DNA from: RAM1 sp041905405
GTDB taxonomy: Bacteria; Pseudomonadota; Gammaproteobacteria; Burkholderiales; Burkholderiaceae_C
Length of the DNA: 64,000 nt
Assembly (NCBI GenBank): GCA_041905405.1
Contig: JAYRLC010000001.1
Span: forward strand, 225,710 to 289,709
Direction: 5' to 3'
The notes under the pieces were generated by a model that searched no databases, was not told the DNA's origin, and saw only the letters and a program-made list of their open reading frames with translations. Of the stretch, positions 51,713-59,902 are shown piece by piece (within the stretch, counting starts at the first letter, position 1; the number at the start of each line of letters is the position of its first letter). Position numbers and translations under genes: made by a program.

Positions 51713-53128
51713 ATGAACACGCTCACACCCGTTTCCCGCCTGACGGCGCTGACCGTGGCCCTGGCCCTGGCCGGCTGCGCCGTGGGGCCCGCGTACCAGA
51801 CCCCCACCATTGATGTGCCCGCCGCGTTCAAGGAAGCGCAGGGCAATGCGTCCCAGGTTTGGGTGCCCGCCACACCTGCCGACGCCTTGCCGCGTGGCGA
51901 CTGGTGGACGCTCTTCAACGACCCGGTGCTCAACGACCTGGCGGCGCAGGTCAATGTGTCCAACCAGAACATTGCGGCCACTGTGGCCGCGTACAACCAG
52001 GCGCGTGCCCTGGTGGCCGTGCAGCGCGCGCAAATGTTCCCCACCGTGGGGCTGAACCTGGGCGCGGACCGCAGCGGCGGGCGCGGCAGCGCAGCGGGCG
52101 AACGCACGAGCTATCAGCTGGGCATTGGCGCCAGCTGGGAGCCCGACCTGTTCGGTCGCCTGCGTCTGGCCGGTGAAAGCGCCAGCGCATCGGCGCAGGC
52201 CAGCGCCGCCGACCTGGCGTCGGCGCGCCTGGCTTCACAGGGCGAGCTGGCCGTGGCTTACGTCGCCGTGCGCCAGTACGACGCGCAGCGCGCGCTGCTG
52301 GAGCAGACCGTGCAGGGCTACGAACGGTCGCAGCAGATCGCGCAGAACCGCTACGACGCCGGCATTGCCCCGCGCACCGACGTGCTGCAGGCCCAGACGC
52401 AGCTGGCCAACGCGCGCGCCGACCTGCTGACGCTGCAGCGCCAGCGCGCGCAGGCCGAGCATGCGATCGCCGTGCTGGTGGGCAAGGCACCTGCGAACTT
52501 CAGCCTGGCGCCGCAGCCTGCGTGGCAGGCCACGGTGCCGGTGGTGCCGCTCAGCGTGCCGTCCACGCTGCTGCAGCGCCGCCCCGACATCGCGTCGCGC
52601 GAACGCCGCGTGGCGCAGGCCAACGCGCTGATCGGCGTGGCGCAGGCGGCGTACTACCCGAACATCGGGCTGAACGCATCGATCGGCACGGGCGGCCCCA
52701 GCTTCAGCGACCTGTTCAGCGCGTCGTCGCTGGTGTGGGCCGTGGGCGCGTCGCTGGCGCAGACGCTGTTCAGCGGCGGTGCGCGTGGCGCCCAAGTGGA
52801 CGCCGCCCGCGCCGCGCACGAGGCGGCGGCGGCCCAGTACCGCCAGACCGTGTTGTCGGCGTTCCAGGACGTGGAAGACCAGCTGGTGGCGGCCCGCGTG
52901 CTGCAACAGCAGCAGGCCCTGCGCGAAGAGGCCGCGCGCGCCGCCGACCTGGCCCAGCAGCAAATGCTCAACCGCTACCGCGCGGGCCAGGTGAGCTTCA
53001 GCGAAGTGGTGGCTGCCCAGGCGTCGGCCCAGAGCGCGCGCCGCGCGCTGGTGCAGTTGCAGGCCGACCGCCAGACGGCGGCTGTGGCACTGGTGCAGGC
53101 GCTGGGGGGCGGCTGGCAGGGGCTTTGA
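51713..53128 (+). CDS. RND outer-membrane factor lipoprotein (NodT/OprM type)
   Basis: ATG 51713 has AGGA upstream; ATG 51701, overlapping the mdtC stop, is an in-frame alternative. This 471-aa protein has a lipoprotein signal (TALTVALALAGC) followed by AVGPAYQTP, typical of NodT-family channels, and the duplicated TolC fold (WWTLFNDPVLNDLAAQV, then the long helices with YDAGIAPRTDVLQAQTQLANARADLL and RYRAGQVSFSEVVAAQASAQSARRAL). It forms the outer-membrane exit duct of the MdtABC pump. In principle it could also serve a type I secretion system for the nearby RTX proteins, though lipidated NodT proteins usually serve RND pumps. Confidence 0.92.
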   Translation: MNTLTPVSRLTALTVALALAGCAVGPAYQTPTIDVPAAFKEAQGNASQVWVPATPADALPRGDWWTLFNDPVLNDLAAQVNVSNQNIAATVAAYNQARALVAVQRAQMFPTVGLNLGADRSGGRGSAAGERTSYQLGIGASWEPDLFGRLRLAGESASASAQASAADLASARLASQGELAVAYVAVRQYDAQRALLEQTVQGYERSQQIAQNRYDAGIAPRTDVLQAQTQLANARADLLTLQRQRAQAEHAIAVLVGKAPANFSLAPQPAWQATVPVVPLSVPSTLLQRRPDIASRERRVAQANALIGVAQAAYYPNIGLNASIGTGGPSFSDLFSASSLVWAVGASLAQTLFSGGARGAQVDAARAAHEAAAAQYRQTVLSAFQDVEDQLVAARVLQQQQALREEAARAADLAQQQMLNRYRAGQVSFSEVVAAQASAQSARRALVQLQADRQTAAVALVQALGGGWQGL

Positions 53129-53173
53129 CCCTGGCCTATAGCGTGCGCGGGCGGCGGCGCGCACAACCCTGTC

Positions 53174-53194
53174 ATGCCGGGCTTGACCCGGCAT
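53174..53194. repeat. REP-like palindrome between the outer-membrane factor and the GIY-YIG gene
   Basis: ATGCCGGG and CCCGGCAT flank a CTTGA core. It lies between convergent genes, where it could end transcripts or simply be an intergenic repeat. Confidence 0.6.
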
Positions 53195-53198
53195 CCAT

Positions 53199-53483
53199 TC
53201 ATAGAATCGAGTCGTACAGGTCCAGCCACTGCGGGTTGTCGCGCTCGAGCAGCGCAATCTTCCATTCGCGCTTCCAGTTCTTTAACTGCTTTTCGCGCCG
53301 GATGGCGGCCTCGATCGAAGGTGTGCTTTCGAACCACACCAGCCGGTGCACGCCATAGCGCGACGTGAAGCCCGCAACTGCGTCCGTGCGGTGCTCATGC
53401 GTGCGTCGAACCAGATCGTTTGTCACGCCGATGTACAGCGTACCGTTGTGGTCGCTGGCCAGCAGATAGACGAAATAGCTCAA
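53199..53483 (-). CDS. GIY-YIG nuclease superfamily protein
   Basis: From TTG 53483 this is a 94-aa protein starting SYFVYLLASDHNGTLYIGVTNDLVRRTHEH, the single-domain GIY-YIG fold (YVYLL-x-YIGVT-x-R-x-H) of the YhbQ/UPF0213 type. Conserved EAAIRREKQLKNWKREWKIALL follows, with the family's glutamate near residue 65. The TTG start lies in a 4-bp TTGA overlap with the nth stop, explaining the short length; longer starts would read through nth in another frame. Its linkage to nth suggests a DNA-maintenance role, but the function of these short proteins is not established. Confidence 0.8.
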   Translation of the reverse strand: MSYFVYLLASDHNGTLYIGVTNDLVRRTHEHRTDAVAGFTSRYGVHRLVWFESTPSIEAAIRREKQLKNWKREWKIALLERDNPQWLDLYDSIL

Positions 53484-54118
53484 GGCGCCGGCGTCTTGGG
53501 CTTGAAGTCGCAATAGGCCGCCACTGCGCACCGGTAGCACAGCGGCTTGCGCGCGATGCACACATAGCGTCCGTGCAGGATCAGCCAGTGGTGCGCGTCC
53601 ACCAGGTAGCTGGGCGGCACGCGCTTCATGAGCTGCATTTCCACCTCGTACGGGTTCTTGCCGGGGGCCAGGCCCGTGCGGTTGCCCACGCGGAAGATGT
53701 GCGTGTCCACGGCCATGGTGGGCTCGCCGAAGGCGACGTTCAGCACCACGTTGGCGGTCTTGCGGCCCACCCCGGGCAGGGCTTCGAGCTCCTCGCGCGT
53801 CTTTGGCACCTGGCCGCCGTGCAGCTCCACCAGCATGCGGCAGGCTTCCATCAGGTGACGCGCTTTGCTGCGGTACAGGCCGATGGTCTTGATGTAACCC
53901 TCCAGCCCCTCAAGCCCCAGGTCCAGGATGGCCTGCGGCGTGTTGGCCACGGGGAACAGCTTGCGCGTGGCCTTGTTCACGCCCACGTCGGTGGCCTGGG
54001 CGCTGAGCAGCACGGCGGCCATGAGTTCAAAGACGCTCGTGTATTCGAGCTCGGTGTTGGGCTGCGGATTCGCCGCTTTCAGCGTGGCAAAGAACGGCTC
54101 AATGAACTCTCTTTTCAT
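53480..54118 (-). CDS. nth: Endonuclease III
   Basis: This 212-aa DNA glycosylase/AP lyase has the helix-hairpin-helix LPGVGRKTANVVL carrying the catalytic lysine, the catalytic aspartate in VDTHIFRVGNRTGL, and the C-terminal 4Fe-4S cluster ligands in CIARKPLCYRCAVAAYC. It removes oxidised pyrimidines in base-excision repair. Length and motifs are complete. It overlaps the upstream LysR gene as ATGA and the downstream GIY-YIG gene as TTGA, giving a tight three-gene minus-strand run. Confidence 0.95.
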   Translation of the reverse strand: MKREFIEPFFATLKAANPQPNTELEYTSVFELMAAVLLSAQATDVGVNKATRKLFPVANTPQAILDLGLEGLEGYIKTIGLYRSKARHLMEACRMLVELHGGQVPKTREELEALPGVGRKTANVVLNVAFGEPTMAVDTHIFRVGNRTGLAPGKNPYEVEMQLMKRVPPSYLVDAHHWLILHGRYVCIARKPLCYRCAVAAYCDFKPKTPAP

Positions 54119-55005
54119 GCGGCGGAGTGTACGGGCGCGAGGAATTCACGCGCCAGCGCCGCCACCACGGCGCCGCTGGCCGCGCCGCGCGTCTGAACCA
54201 GCGCGATCTGGCGGCGCTCCGCCCCGGCGATGTCCACCACGCGCAGCCGCGTATCGGATGACCAGCGCGCGTCGCGCAGCAGGGGCAGCAGCGCGACCCC
54301 AAGGCCCGACCGCACAAGATCCACGATCCCTTCGATGGCGTTGAGCTCCAGCAGCTCCTGGGGCTTGACGCGCAGCTTTTTCAACGCGCGCTCCACGAGC
54401 TGGCCGGTGTGCTGGCTGCGGTCGAAGCGGATGAACGGGTGCTGCTGCAGCAGCGCGCGCGCCGGGGCGTCGGGCAGGGCGCGCGGCACCAGCAGGACCA
54501 GGGGCTCGGCGTACAGCGGCGTCCAGGTCAGGCCGGCAGGGGCGGGGCCAGGCTCGCGCACCGAGATGGCGGCGTCCAGCTCGCCCGAGCGCACGCGCGC
54601 CAGCAGCTCTATGGATTTGGCCGCGGACACGTGCAGGTCCAGCGCCGGGTGCCGCGCCTTGAGCGCCAGCGTGGCCTGCAGCAGCGGGCGCACGGCCGAC
54701 ACCACGGCACCCAGGTTCAGCGTGCCGGCCATGGGCTGCGCAGCCGGTGCGGTCGTCAGCATCTGGTCGTACAGCGCCACCAGTTTGCGCACCTGGGGCA
54801 GCAGTTCGCGGCCGTCATCGCTCAGCGCCACGGCCTTGCCCTGGCGGGTGAACAGGGTGCGGCGCAAGTCGGATTCCAGCGCGCGCATCTGCTGGCCCAC
54901 GGCCGCCTGTGTCAGTGCCACGCGCGGCGCGGCGGCGGCGAACGACCCCTCGCTGGCCACGGCCATGAAGGTGCGCAGAAGGCGGATGCTGCTCATGCCG
55001 GCCAT
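54115..55005 (-). CDS. LysR-family transcriptional regulator
   Basis: This 296-aa protein has an N-terminal winged HTH (SIRLLRTFMAVASEGSFAAAAPRVALTQAAVGQQMRALESDLRRTLFTRQGK) and an effector-binding domain. ATG 54996 (MSSIRLL) is a likely alternative three codons in. It is divergent from a Bug receptor and gamma-glutamyltransferase pair. A perfect 6-bp dyad CTAAAG/CTTTAG lies just upstream of its start, so it probably controls both its own gene and that pair. It also overlaps nth by 4 bp, which would couple nth expression to this promoter. Confidence 0.9.
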   Translation of the reverse strand: MAGMSSIRLLRTFMAVASEGSFAAAAPRVALTQAAVGQQMRALESDLRRTLFTRQGKAVALSDDGRELLPQVRKLVALYDQMLTTAPAAQPMAGTLNLGAVVSAVRPLLQATLALKARHPALDLHVSAAKSIELLARVRSGELDAAISVREPGPAPAGLTWTPLYAEPLVLLVPRALPDAPARALLQQHPFIRFDRSQHTGQLVERALKKLRVKPQELLELNAIEGIVDLVRSGLGVALLPLLRDARWSSDTRLRVVDIAGAERRQIALVQTRGAASGAVVAALAREFLAPVHSAA

Positions 55006-55017
55006 GCTAACCCAACG

Positions 55018-55034
55018 CTAAAGAAATACTTTAG
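55018..55034. promoter_or_regulatory. Candidate LysR operator
   Basis: CTAAAGAAATACTTTAG is a perfect dyad (6-bp arms, 5-bp spacer) in the AT-rich gap between the divergent lysR and Bug genes, 12 bp from the lysR start. Dyads of this size are typical recognition sites for LysR proteins. Confidence 0.6.
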
Positions 55035-55090
55035 TGAAGGTAAAACATTATTCGCTTTTACTTTTCTTTGGCGCTTTCGATAATGGCGGC

Positions 55091-56053
55091 ATGAACACCC
55101 GCCGAAACCTCATCCTGGGCGCCGCCGCGCTGGCCGCACTGCCGGTCCGCGCGCAGGCCTGGCCCACCAAACCCATTCGCCTGGTCGTGCCGTTCCCGGC
55201 CGGCGGGGCGACCGACATCTTTGCGCGGGCCGTGTCGCAAAAGCTCGGCGAGAAGCTGGGCACCAGCATCGTGGTGGACAACAAACCCGGCGCGGGCGGC
55301 AGCATCGGATCGGACATCGTGGCCAAGGCGCCGGCCGACGGCTACACGCTGCTGCTGGCCACCAGCAGCACGCACAGCATCGGGCCCAGCTTCGGCGGCA
55401 AGCTGCCGTACGACGCGGTGGCCGACTTCACGCCGATCTCGCACGTGGGCGACGCGCCCAGCATCATGGTCGTGCCCAACAGCTCGCCGGCGCGCACGGT
55501 GAAAGAGTGGATAGAGCACGCCAAAAAGAACCCCGGCAAGCTCAACTACGCCAGCAGCGGCAACGGCACCGTGGTGCACCTGACGGCCGAATATTTCAAG
55601 GCGCAGGCCGGGCTGTTCCTGGTGCACATCCCGTACCGGGGCACGGCGCTGGCCATTCCCGACCTGGTCAGCGGCAAGATCGACGTGCTGTTTGATTCGC
55701 TGCCCAGTGGCCTGCCGCATGTGAAAGAAGGGCGCCTGCGCGCCCTGGGCATCACGTCGCTCAAGCGCTCGCCGCTGCTGCCCGACGTACCGCCCATCTC
55801 GGACACGCTGCCGGGGTGGGAGTCCGTCACCTGGTTCGGCCTGTACGGGCCCAAGGGCCTGCCGGTGGATCTGGTCAACCGCGTGAGCAACGGCATCAAC
55901 CAGGCGCTGCAGGAGCCCGATGTAAAGGACCGGCTGGCGCGCCTGGGCATCGAGCCCGCGGGCGGCACGCCGCAGAAATTCGCCGCCATGGCCGACGCCG
56001 ACCGCGCCAAGTGGAAAAAGATCATTGCCGAGCGCAAGCTCACCGCCGACTGA
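55091..56053 (+). CDS. Bug/TctC-type substrate-binding protein
   Basis: From ATG 55091 this is a 320-aa periplasmic receptor with signal peptide NLILGAAALAALPVRAQA. Family motifs are IRLVVPFPAGGATDIFARAVSQ, VDNKPGAGGSIGSDIVAKAPADGYTLL and NYASSGNGTVVHLTAEYF. It is followed after 13 bp by the gamma-glutamyltransferase gene and faces the LysR gene. The ligand could be a gamma-glutamyl compound or a product of its cleavage; that is inference from context only. Confidence 0.92.
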   Translation: MNTRRNLILGAAALAALPVRAQAWPTKPIRLVVPFPAGGATDIFARAVSQKLGEKLGTSIVVDNKPGAGGSIGSDIVAKAPADGYTLLLATSSTHSIGPSFGGKLPYDAVADFTPISHVGDAPSIMVVPNSSPARTVKEWIEHAKKNPGKLNYASSGNGTVVHLTAEYFKAQAGLFLVHIPYRGTALAIPDLVSGKIDVLFDSLPSGLPHVKEGRLRALGITSLKRSPLLPDVPPISDTLPGWESVTWFGLYGPKGLPVDLVNRVSNGINQALQEPDVKDRLARLGIEPAGGTPQKFAAMADADRAKWKKIIAERKLTAD

Positions 56054-56066
56054 ACATCAACGCGAC

Positions 56067-57689
56067 ATGCACTTCAACTTCAACAACCCCTACACCTCCA
56101 CCCGCCTGCCGGTCTTTGCCCGCAACGTCGTGTCCACCTCGCACCCGCTGGCCGCGCAGGCCGGCCTGCGCATGCTCTACAAGGGCGGCAACGCGGTGGA
56201 CGCCGCCATTGCCGCCGCGGCCGCCATCACGCTGGTTGAGCCCGTGTCCAACGGGCTGGGCAGCGATGCGTTCGCCATCCTGTGGGACGGCAAGGAACTG
56301 CACGGCCTGAACGCGTCGGGCCGCGCGCCCGCCACCTGGACGCCCGACTACTTCAAGCGCAAATACGGCGCCGATGCCAAAACCCCGCCCAAGCGCGGCA
56401 TGGACGCCGTGACCGTGCCCGGTGCGGTGGCGAGCTGGGTGGCCATGAGTGAGCGTTTCGGCAAGCTGCCGTTTGCCGACCTGATGGAGCCCGCCATCGA
56501 GATCGCCGAGCGCGGCTACCTGCTGCCCGTGGTGGTGCAGCAGAAATGGGCCGCGGCCACGCCCGAGCTGCAGGGCCTGCCGGGCTTTGCCGATGCGTTC
56601 CTGCCCTGGGGCCGCGCGCCGAACGTGGGCGAGCTGTTCCAGTTCAAATCGGCCGCGCGCGGGCTGCGCGCCATTGCCGAGACCAAGGGCGCGGCGTACT
56701 ACGGCGGCGAGATCGCCCACGCGATCGAGAAATTTTCCGCGGCCAACGGCGGCAGCATCACGGCCAAGGACTTTGCTGCGTACAAGCCCGAATGGGTCAA
56801 GCCCATCGGCCAGAGCTACCGTGGCTACACGCTGCACGAGATCCCGCCGAACGGGCAGGGCATTGCGGCGCTGATCGCGCTGGGCATCCTGGAACAGTTC
56901 GACGTGGCGGGCCTGCCGGTGGACGGCGTGGACAGCCAGCACCTGCAGATCGAGGCGATGAAGCTCGCGTTTGCCGACGTGTACCGCTACGTGGCCGAAC
57001 CGTCGGCCATGGAAGTGACAGCCGAACAGATGCTGGACAAGGCCTACCTGGCCAGCCGCGCCAAACTCATCGACATGAAGCGCGCGCAGGACTTTGGCGC
57101 GGGCAACCCCGTGAAGGGCGGCACCATCTACCTGACCGCGGCAGACGAGAACGGCATGATGGTGAGCTTCATCCAGAGCAACTACATGGGCTTTGGCTCG
57201 GGCTGCGTGGAGCCCACGTACGGCATCAGCCTGCAGAACCGCGGCCACGCGTTCAGCGTGGATGGCGGCGGGCTGAACCCGGCCAACATCGTGGCGCCGG
57301 GCAGGCGGCCGTTCCACACCATCATCCCCGCGTTCTTGACCAAAGACGGCCAGCCCGTCATGAGCTACGGCGTCATGGGCGCCAACATGCAGCCGCAGGG
57401 CCACATGCAGACGCTGGTGCGCATGCTGGACTACCAGCAGAACCCGCAGGCCGCCTGCGACGCGCCGCGCTGGCGCTACAACGCGGGCTACGAGATCAAC
57501 GTCGAGCAGCAGATGGACAAGTCCACCGTGCAGGGCCTGGCCGACCGCGGCCACGTGATGGAAGTGATCAACGACAACTACCAGGACTTCGGCGCGGGCC
57601 AGTTCATCTGGCGCGCGGGCGACCCCAAGGTGCAGGGCTATGTGGCCGCCAGCGACGCGCGGCGCGACGGGCTGGCGGCGGGCTTCTAG
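56067..57689 (+). CDS. Gamma-glutamyltransferase / gamma-glutamyl hydrolase family (Ntn hydrolase)
   Basis: From ATG 56067 (MHFNFNN) this is a 540-aa autoprocessing Ntn hydrolase of the GGT family. It has the N-terminal STSHPLAAQAGLRMLYKGGNAVDAAIAAAAAITLVEP, GMDAVTVPGAVASW, and HEIPPNGQGIAAL. The processing and nucleophile threonine is most likely T353 in KGGTIYLTAADENG, aligned with T391 of the E. coli enzyme. No signal peptide is visible, so it is probably cytoplasmic, like the YwrD branch rather than periplasmic GGT. The paired Bug receptor suggests import and cleavage of a gamma-glutamyl or related amide. Confidence 0.88.
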   Translation: MHFNFNNPYTSTRLPVFARNVVSTSHPLAAQAGLRMLYKGGNAVDAAIAAAAAITLVEPVSNGLGSDAFAILWDGKELHGLNASGRAPATWTPDYFKRKYGADAKTPPKRGMDAVTVPGAVASWVAMSERFGKLPFADLMEPAIEIAERGYLLPVVVQQKWAAATPELQGLPGFADAFLPWGRAPNVGELFQFKSAARGLRAIAETKGAAYYGGEIAHAIEKFSAANGGSITAKDFAAYKPEWVKPIGQSYRGYTLHEIPPNGQGIAALIALGILEQFDVAGLPVDGVDSQHLQIEAMKLAFADVYRYVAEPSAMEVTAEQMLDKAYLASRAKLIDMKRAQDFGAGNPVKGGTIYLTAADENGMMVSFIQSNYMGFGSGCVEPTYGISLQNRGHAFSVDGGGLNPANIVAPGRRPFHTIIPAFLTKDGQPVMSYGVMGANMQPQGHMQTLVRMLDYQQNPQAACDAPRWRYNAGYEINVEQQMDKSTVQGLADRGHVMEVINDNYQDFGAGQFIWRAGDPKVQGYVAASDARRDGLAAGF

Positions 57690-57692
57690 CGC

Positions 57693-58715
57693 CTAGGCGA
57701 ACCGGGGTTCCGGCACGGCCCACACCGAACTGGGCGGCGGGCCGACATGGCGCAGGTGTTCACTGACCACATGCCAGATCGACGCGCAGTCCGACGGTGA
57801 CATGACCCCCATGTTGAGGTAGCGGATGCCGGCGGCCTGGGCCATGCCGCCCATGCGCTCGTGCGTGTCGGTGTCCGGGGCAATGCACAGCAGCGTGGGC
57901 ATGAAGGGCAGGCCGGTGAACGCGTCGCGCACCCGGTCCATCAGCGCGGCGTCGCGGCGTCCGTCGCCGCCGAACAGCAACACCATCTGGGGCCAGTCGG
58001 GCAGGAACGCCCGGCGAAAGCCGTGCTGCAGCCCGGGGCGTGAAATGGCGATCACGCGGCAGGGCTCGTCATGGGTCAGGAAGTCCACATAGTCACTGCT
58101 GCTGTCCAGATCGGATTCGCCCGCGGCGCGGCGGCGGCTGACCGCGCCTTCGTGCGCGTCGGCCAGCCAGCGCACGAGGTCGAAAGCCTCGTTGGCGCCG
58201 GCCGAGCACACGCCCACCCGGTGATAGGCCTCGGGGTCCTCGCGGTCCGGGATGCCCGGCAACTGCATGGGGCCTGACAGCCGCCGGATCACCGACGTGG
58301 GCGCGAACTGGCGACCCTGATCCATCAGATAGCGCAGCTGCGTCACGCGCTGGCCAAACATGGCGGCAGACTCGGTGGACGGGTACAGCATCATGGACCA
58401 GGGCGTGGGCAAAAAGCGCACGCCGCGGCTTTGGTGAAGCACCCGCTGCGAATGGTGCCGAAGGTCTTTGCGGATCCGCCCCAACAGTTCGCGGGCCGTG
58501 TCCCCGGGGCCTTCAACCCAGTGCACAAACCAGCCGCTTTGGCAGACCAGCGCGGCGTGTATGTGTAGCGGTGCGTTGTGGCGTAAAGACGACTGCCGGA
58601 TCACCTGCATCTGCGCGAACAGACCCTCGTTCGCGGTCGCGACGCTGGCGCAAATAAGACGTTCGACTTCTTCGTCGGCCGTTTTCGCCACGAAAGGAGG
58701 AGCAGGGAACACCAT
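57693..58715 (-). CDS. Degenerate BLUF-domain-like protein of unknown function
   Basis: This 340-aa protein's first 130 residues follow the BLUF pattern: an initial strand (VERLICASVAT), a helix with RQSSLRHNAPLHIHAAL, SGWFVHWVEGPGDTARELLGRIRKDLRHH, and a late PWSMML. Key photochemical residues look replaced: the Tyr of the first strand is Cys (LICAS) and the Gln of FxQxLEG is His (FVHWVEG). The C-terminal half (WPQMVLLFGGDGRRDAALMDRVRDAFTGLPFMPTLLCIAPDTDTHERMGG) resembles a nucleotide-binding-like alpha/beta domain that I cannot name. It converges on the GGT gene with 3 bp between stops. It is probably a light-independent sensory protein. Confidence 0.6.
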   Translation of the reverse strand: MVFPAPPFVAKTADEEVERLICASVATANEGLFAQMQVIRQSSLRHNAPLHIHAALVCQSGWFVHWVEGPGDTARELLGRIRKDLRHHSQRVLHQSRGVRFLPTPWSMMLYPSTESAAMFGQRVTQLRYLMDQGRQFAPTSVIRRLSGPMQLPGIPDREDPEAYHRVGVCSAGANEAFDLVRWLADAHEGAVSRRRAAGESDLDSSSDYVDFLTHDEPCRVIAISRPGLQHGFRRAFLPDWPQMVLLFGGDGRRDAALMDRVRDAFTGLPFMPTLLCIAPDTDTHERMGGMAQAAGIRYLNMGVMSPSDCASIWHVVSEHLRHVGPPPSSVWAVPEPRFA

Positions 58716-58843
58716 TGAAGTTGATGGTGTGCAATTGAGCGTGACCGGTCAATGGTTTCGGCATACAACCGAGCGCGTTCGCGGGTTTCAGAATGTTTCG
58801 CTTGCGCTGTTCGTGAATTCGTCACATTCGCGCTGCGTCATGA

Positions 58844-59263
58844 CTACTCGACTTTGCGGATCGTGCCCTGCGCTGCGGCGCACAGCTTGCGGTCAGCGCC
58901 GTTGACCAGAAAGATGTCGCAGCGGCACACGGCCTGCGTGCGGCCGCTGCCTACCACGGCGGCTTCGGCCACCAGCCGGTCAGCGCCGGTGGCCGGGCGC
59001 AGGTAGTTGACCTTGAACTCCGACGTGAGCACGCCGCCCAGCACCGAGCCGCCCGCGTACGTCAGCGCGTTGTCGGCCAGATAGGCCAGCACGCCGCCAT
59101 GCACGAAGCCGTTTTGCTGCAGCAGCTGCGGCGTGACGGGCAGCGACAGCTGGGCGTGGCCCGGCGCCAGCGCATCCAGCTGCGCGCCCAGCAGCTGGCT
59201 GAACGGCTGCTCATGCAGCACCTTGCGGCCCCAGGCCAGCATGTGGGAATCGTCAGGGGGCAT
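58844..59263 (-). CDS. PaaI-type hotdog-fold thioesterase
   Basis: This 139-aa protein has the hotdog motif QNGFVHGGVLAYLADNALTYAGGSVLGG, whose HGG/aspartate pattern marks acyl-CoA thioesterases of the PaaI/YdiI group, followed by TSEFKVNYLRPATGADRLVAEA. Such enzymes release aromatic or short acyl groups from coenzyme A. It lies 30 bp downstream of a TetR gene on the same strand and is probably regulated by it. The substrate is not determined. The 128 bp after it, up to the BLUF-like gene start, show nothing recognisable. Confidence 0.85.
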   Translation of the reverse strand: MPPDDSHMLAWGRKVLHEQPFSQLLGAQLDALAPGHAQLSLPVTPQLLQQNGFVHGGVLAYLADNALTYAGGSVLGGVLTSEFKVNYLRPATGADRLVAEAAVVGSGRTQAVCRCDIFLVNGADRKLCAAAQGTIRKVE

Positions 59264-59293
59264 GGTGGGTCCTGGGGTGATCGTGATGGGTTG

Positions 59294-59872
59294 TCAGGGG
59301 GCCACGGCCATCCAGGCCGCGTGTTCCAGGGCCGCGCGCACCTTGGCCGGCACGGCGGGTTCGGTTTGCGTGACCCACTGGCGCGTGAGCGTCATGGCGG
59401 GCGACAGCACCAGCGCCATCCACAGGCCGAAGGGCAGGTCGCGCATCTCGCCCGCCTGCACGCGCGTGGCGACCCATTGCTTCAGCACGGCGAAACCTTC
59501 GGCGCTGGCGCCGGCCCATTCGCCGCCCTCGCTCAGCGCGCCGCCGCGGCGCAGCTCATGCAGCAGGCGGGCCGGGCCGGGGTGGTCCACCACCCACTGC
59601 ACATAGGCGCGGATCAGGCCCTTGACCCCGTTCTGCGCCGACGTGCGCGGGCCGATGGCGGCGAACATGGCTGCATGAAAGCCGCGCAGCGTGTGCGCGT
59701 ACAGCGCGTCGGCCAGCGCGGACTTGGTCGGGTAGTGGTGGTACAGGCTGCCGTTGCTCACGCCCGCGGCCTGGCGCACCTGGTCCATGGACGCGGCGGC
59801 AAAGCCGTGCGCCAGGAACACGCCCGCTGCAGCGTCCAGGATGGCGTCGGCCGTGGCCGCCTTTGTTGTCAT
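59294..59872 (-). CDS. TetR-family transcriptional regulator
   Basis: This 192-aa protein has the TetR HTH at residues 8-55 (ADAILDAAAGVFLAHGFAAASMDQVRQAAGVSNGSLYHHYPTKSALADALY) followed by an all-helical ligand domain. A perfect 7-bp dyad lies immediately upstream of its start codon, consistent with autorepression. The thioesterase gene 30 bp downstream is likely in its regulon, so the inducer may be an acyl-CoA or aromatic compound (inference). Confidence 0.9.
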   Translation of the reverse strand: MTTKAATADAILDAAAGVFLAHGFAAASMDQVRQAAGVSNGSLYHHYPTKSALADALYAHTLRGFHAAMFAAIGPRTSAQNGVKGLIRAYVQWVVDHPGPARLLHELRRGGALSEGGEWAGASAEGFAVLKQWVATRVQAGEMRDLPFGLWMALVLSPAMTLTRQWVTQTEPAVPAKVRAALEHAAWMAVAP

Positions 59873-59878
59873 GGTCTG

Positions 59879-59902
59879 GAGTATTGCTCCAGAGTAATAC
59901 TC
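59879..59902. promoter_or_regulatory. Candidate TetR operator
   Basis: GAGTATT (59879-59885) and AATACTC (59896-59902) form a perfect inverted repeat with a 10-bp spacer, 7 bp from the tetR start. It touches the hipA stop codon. Confidence 0.6.
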
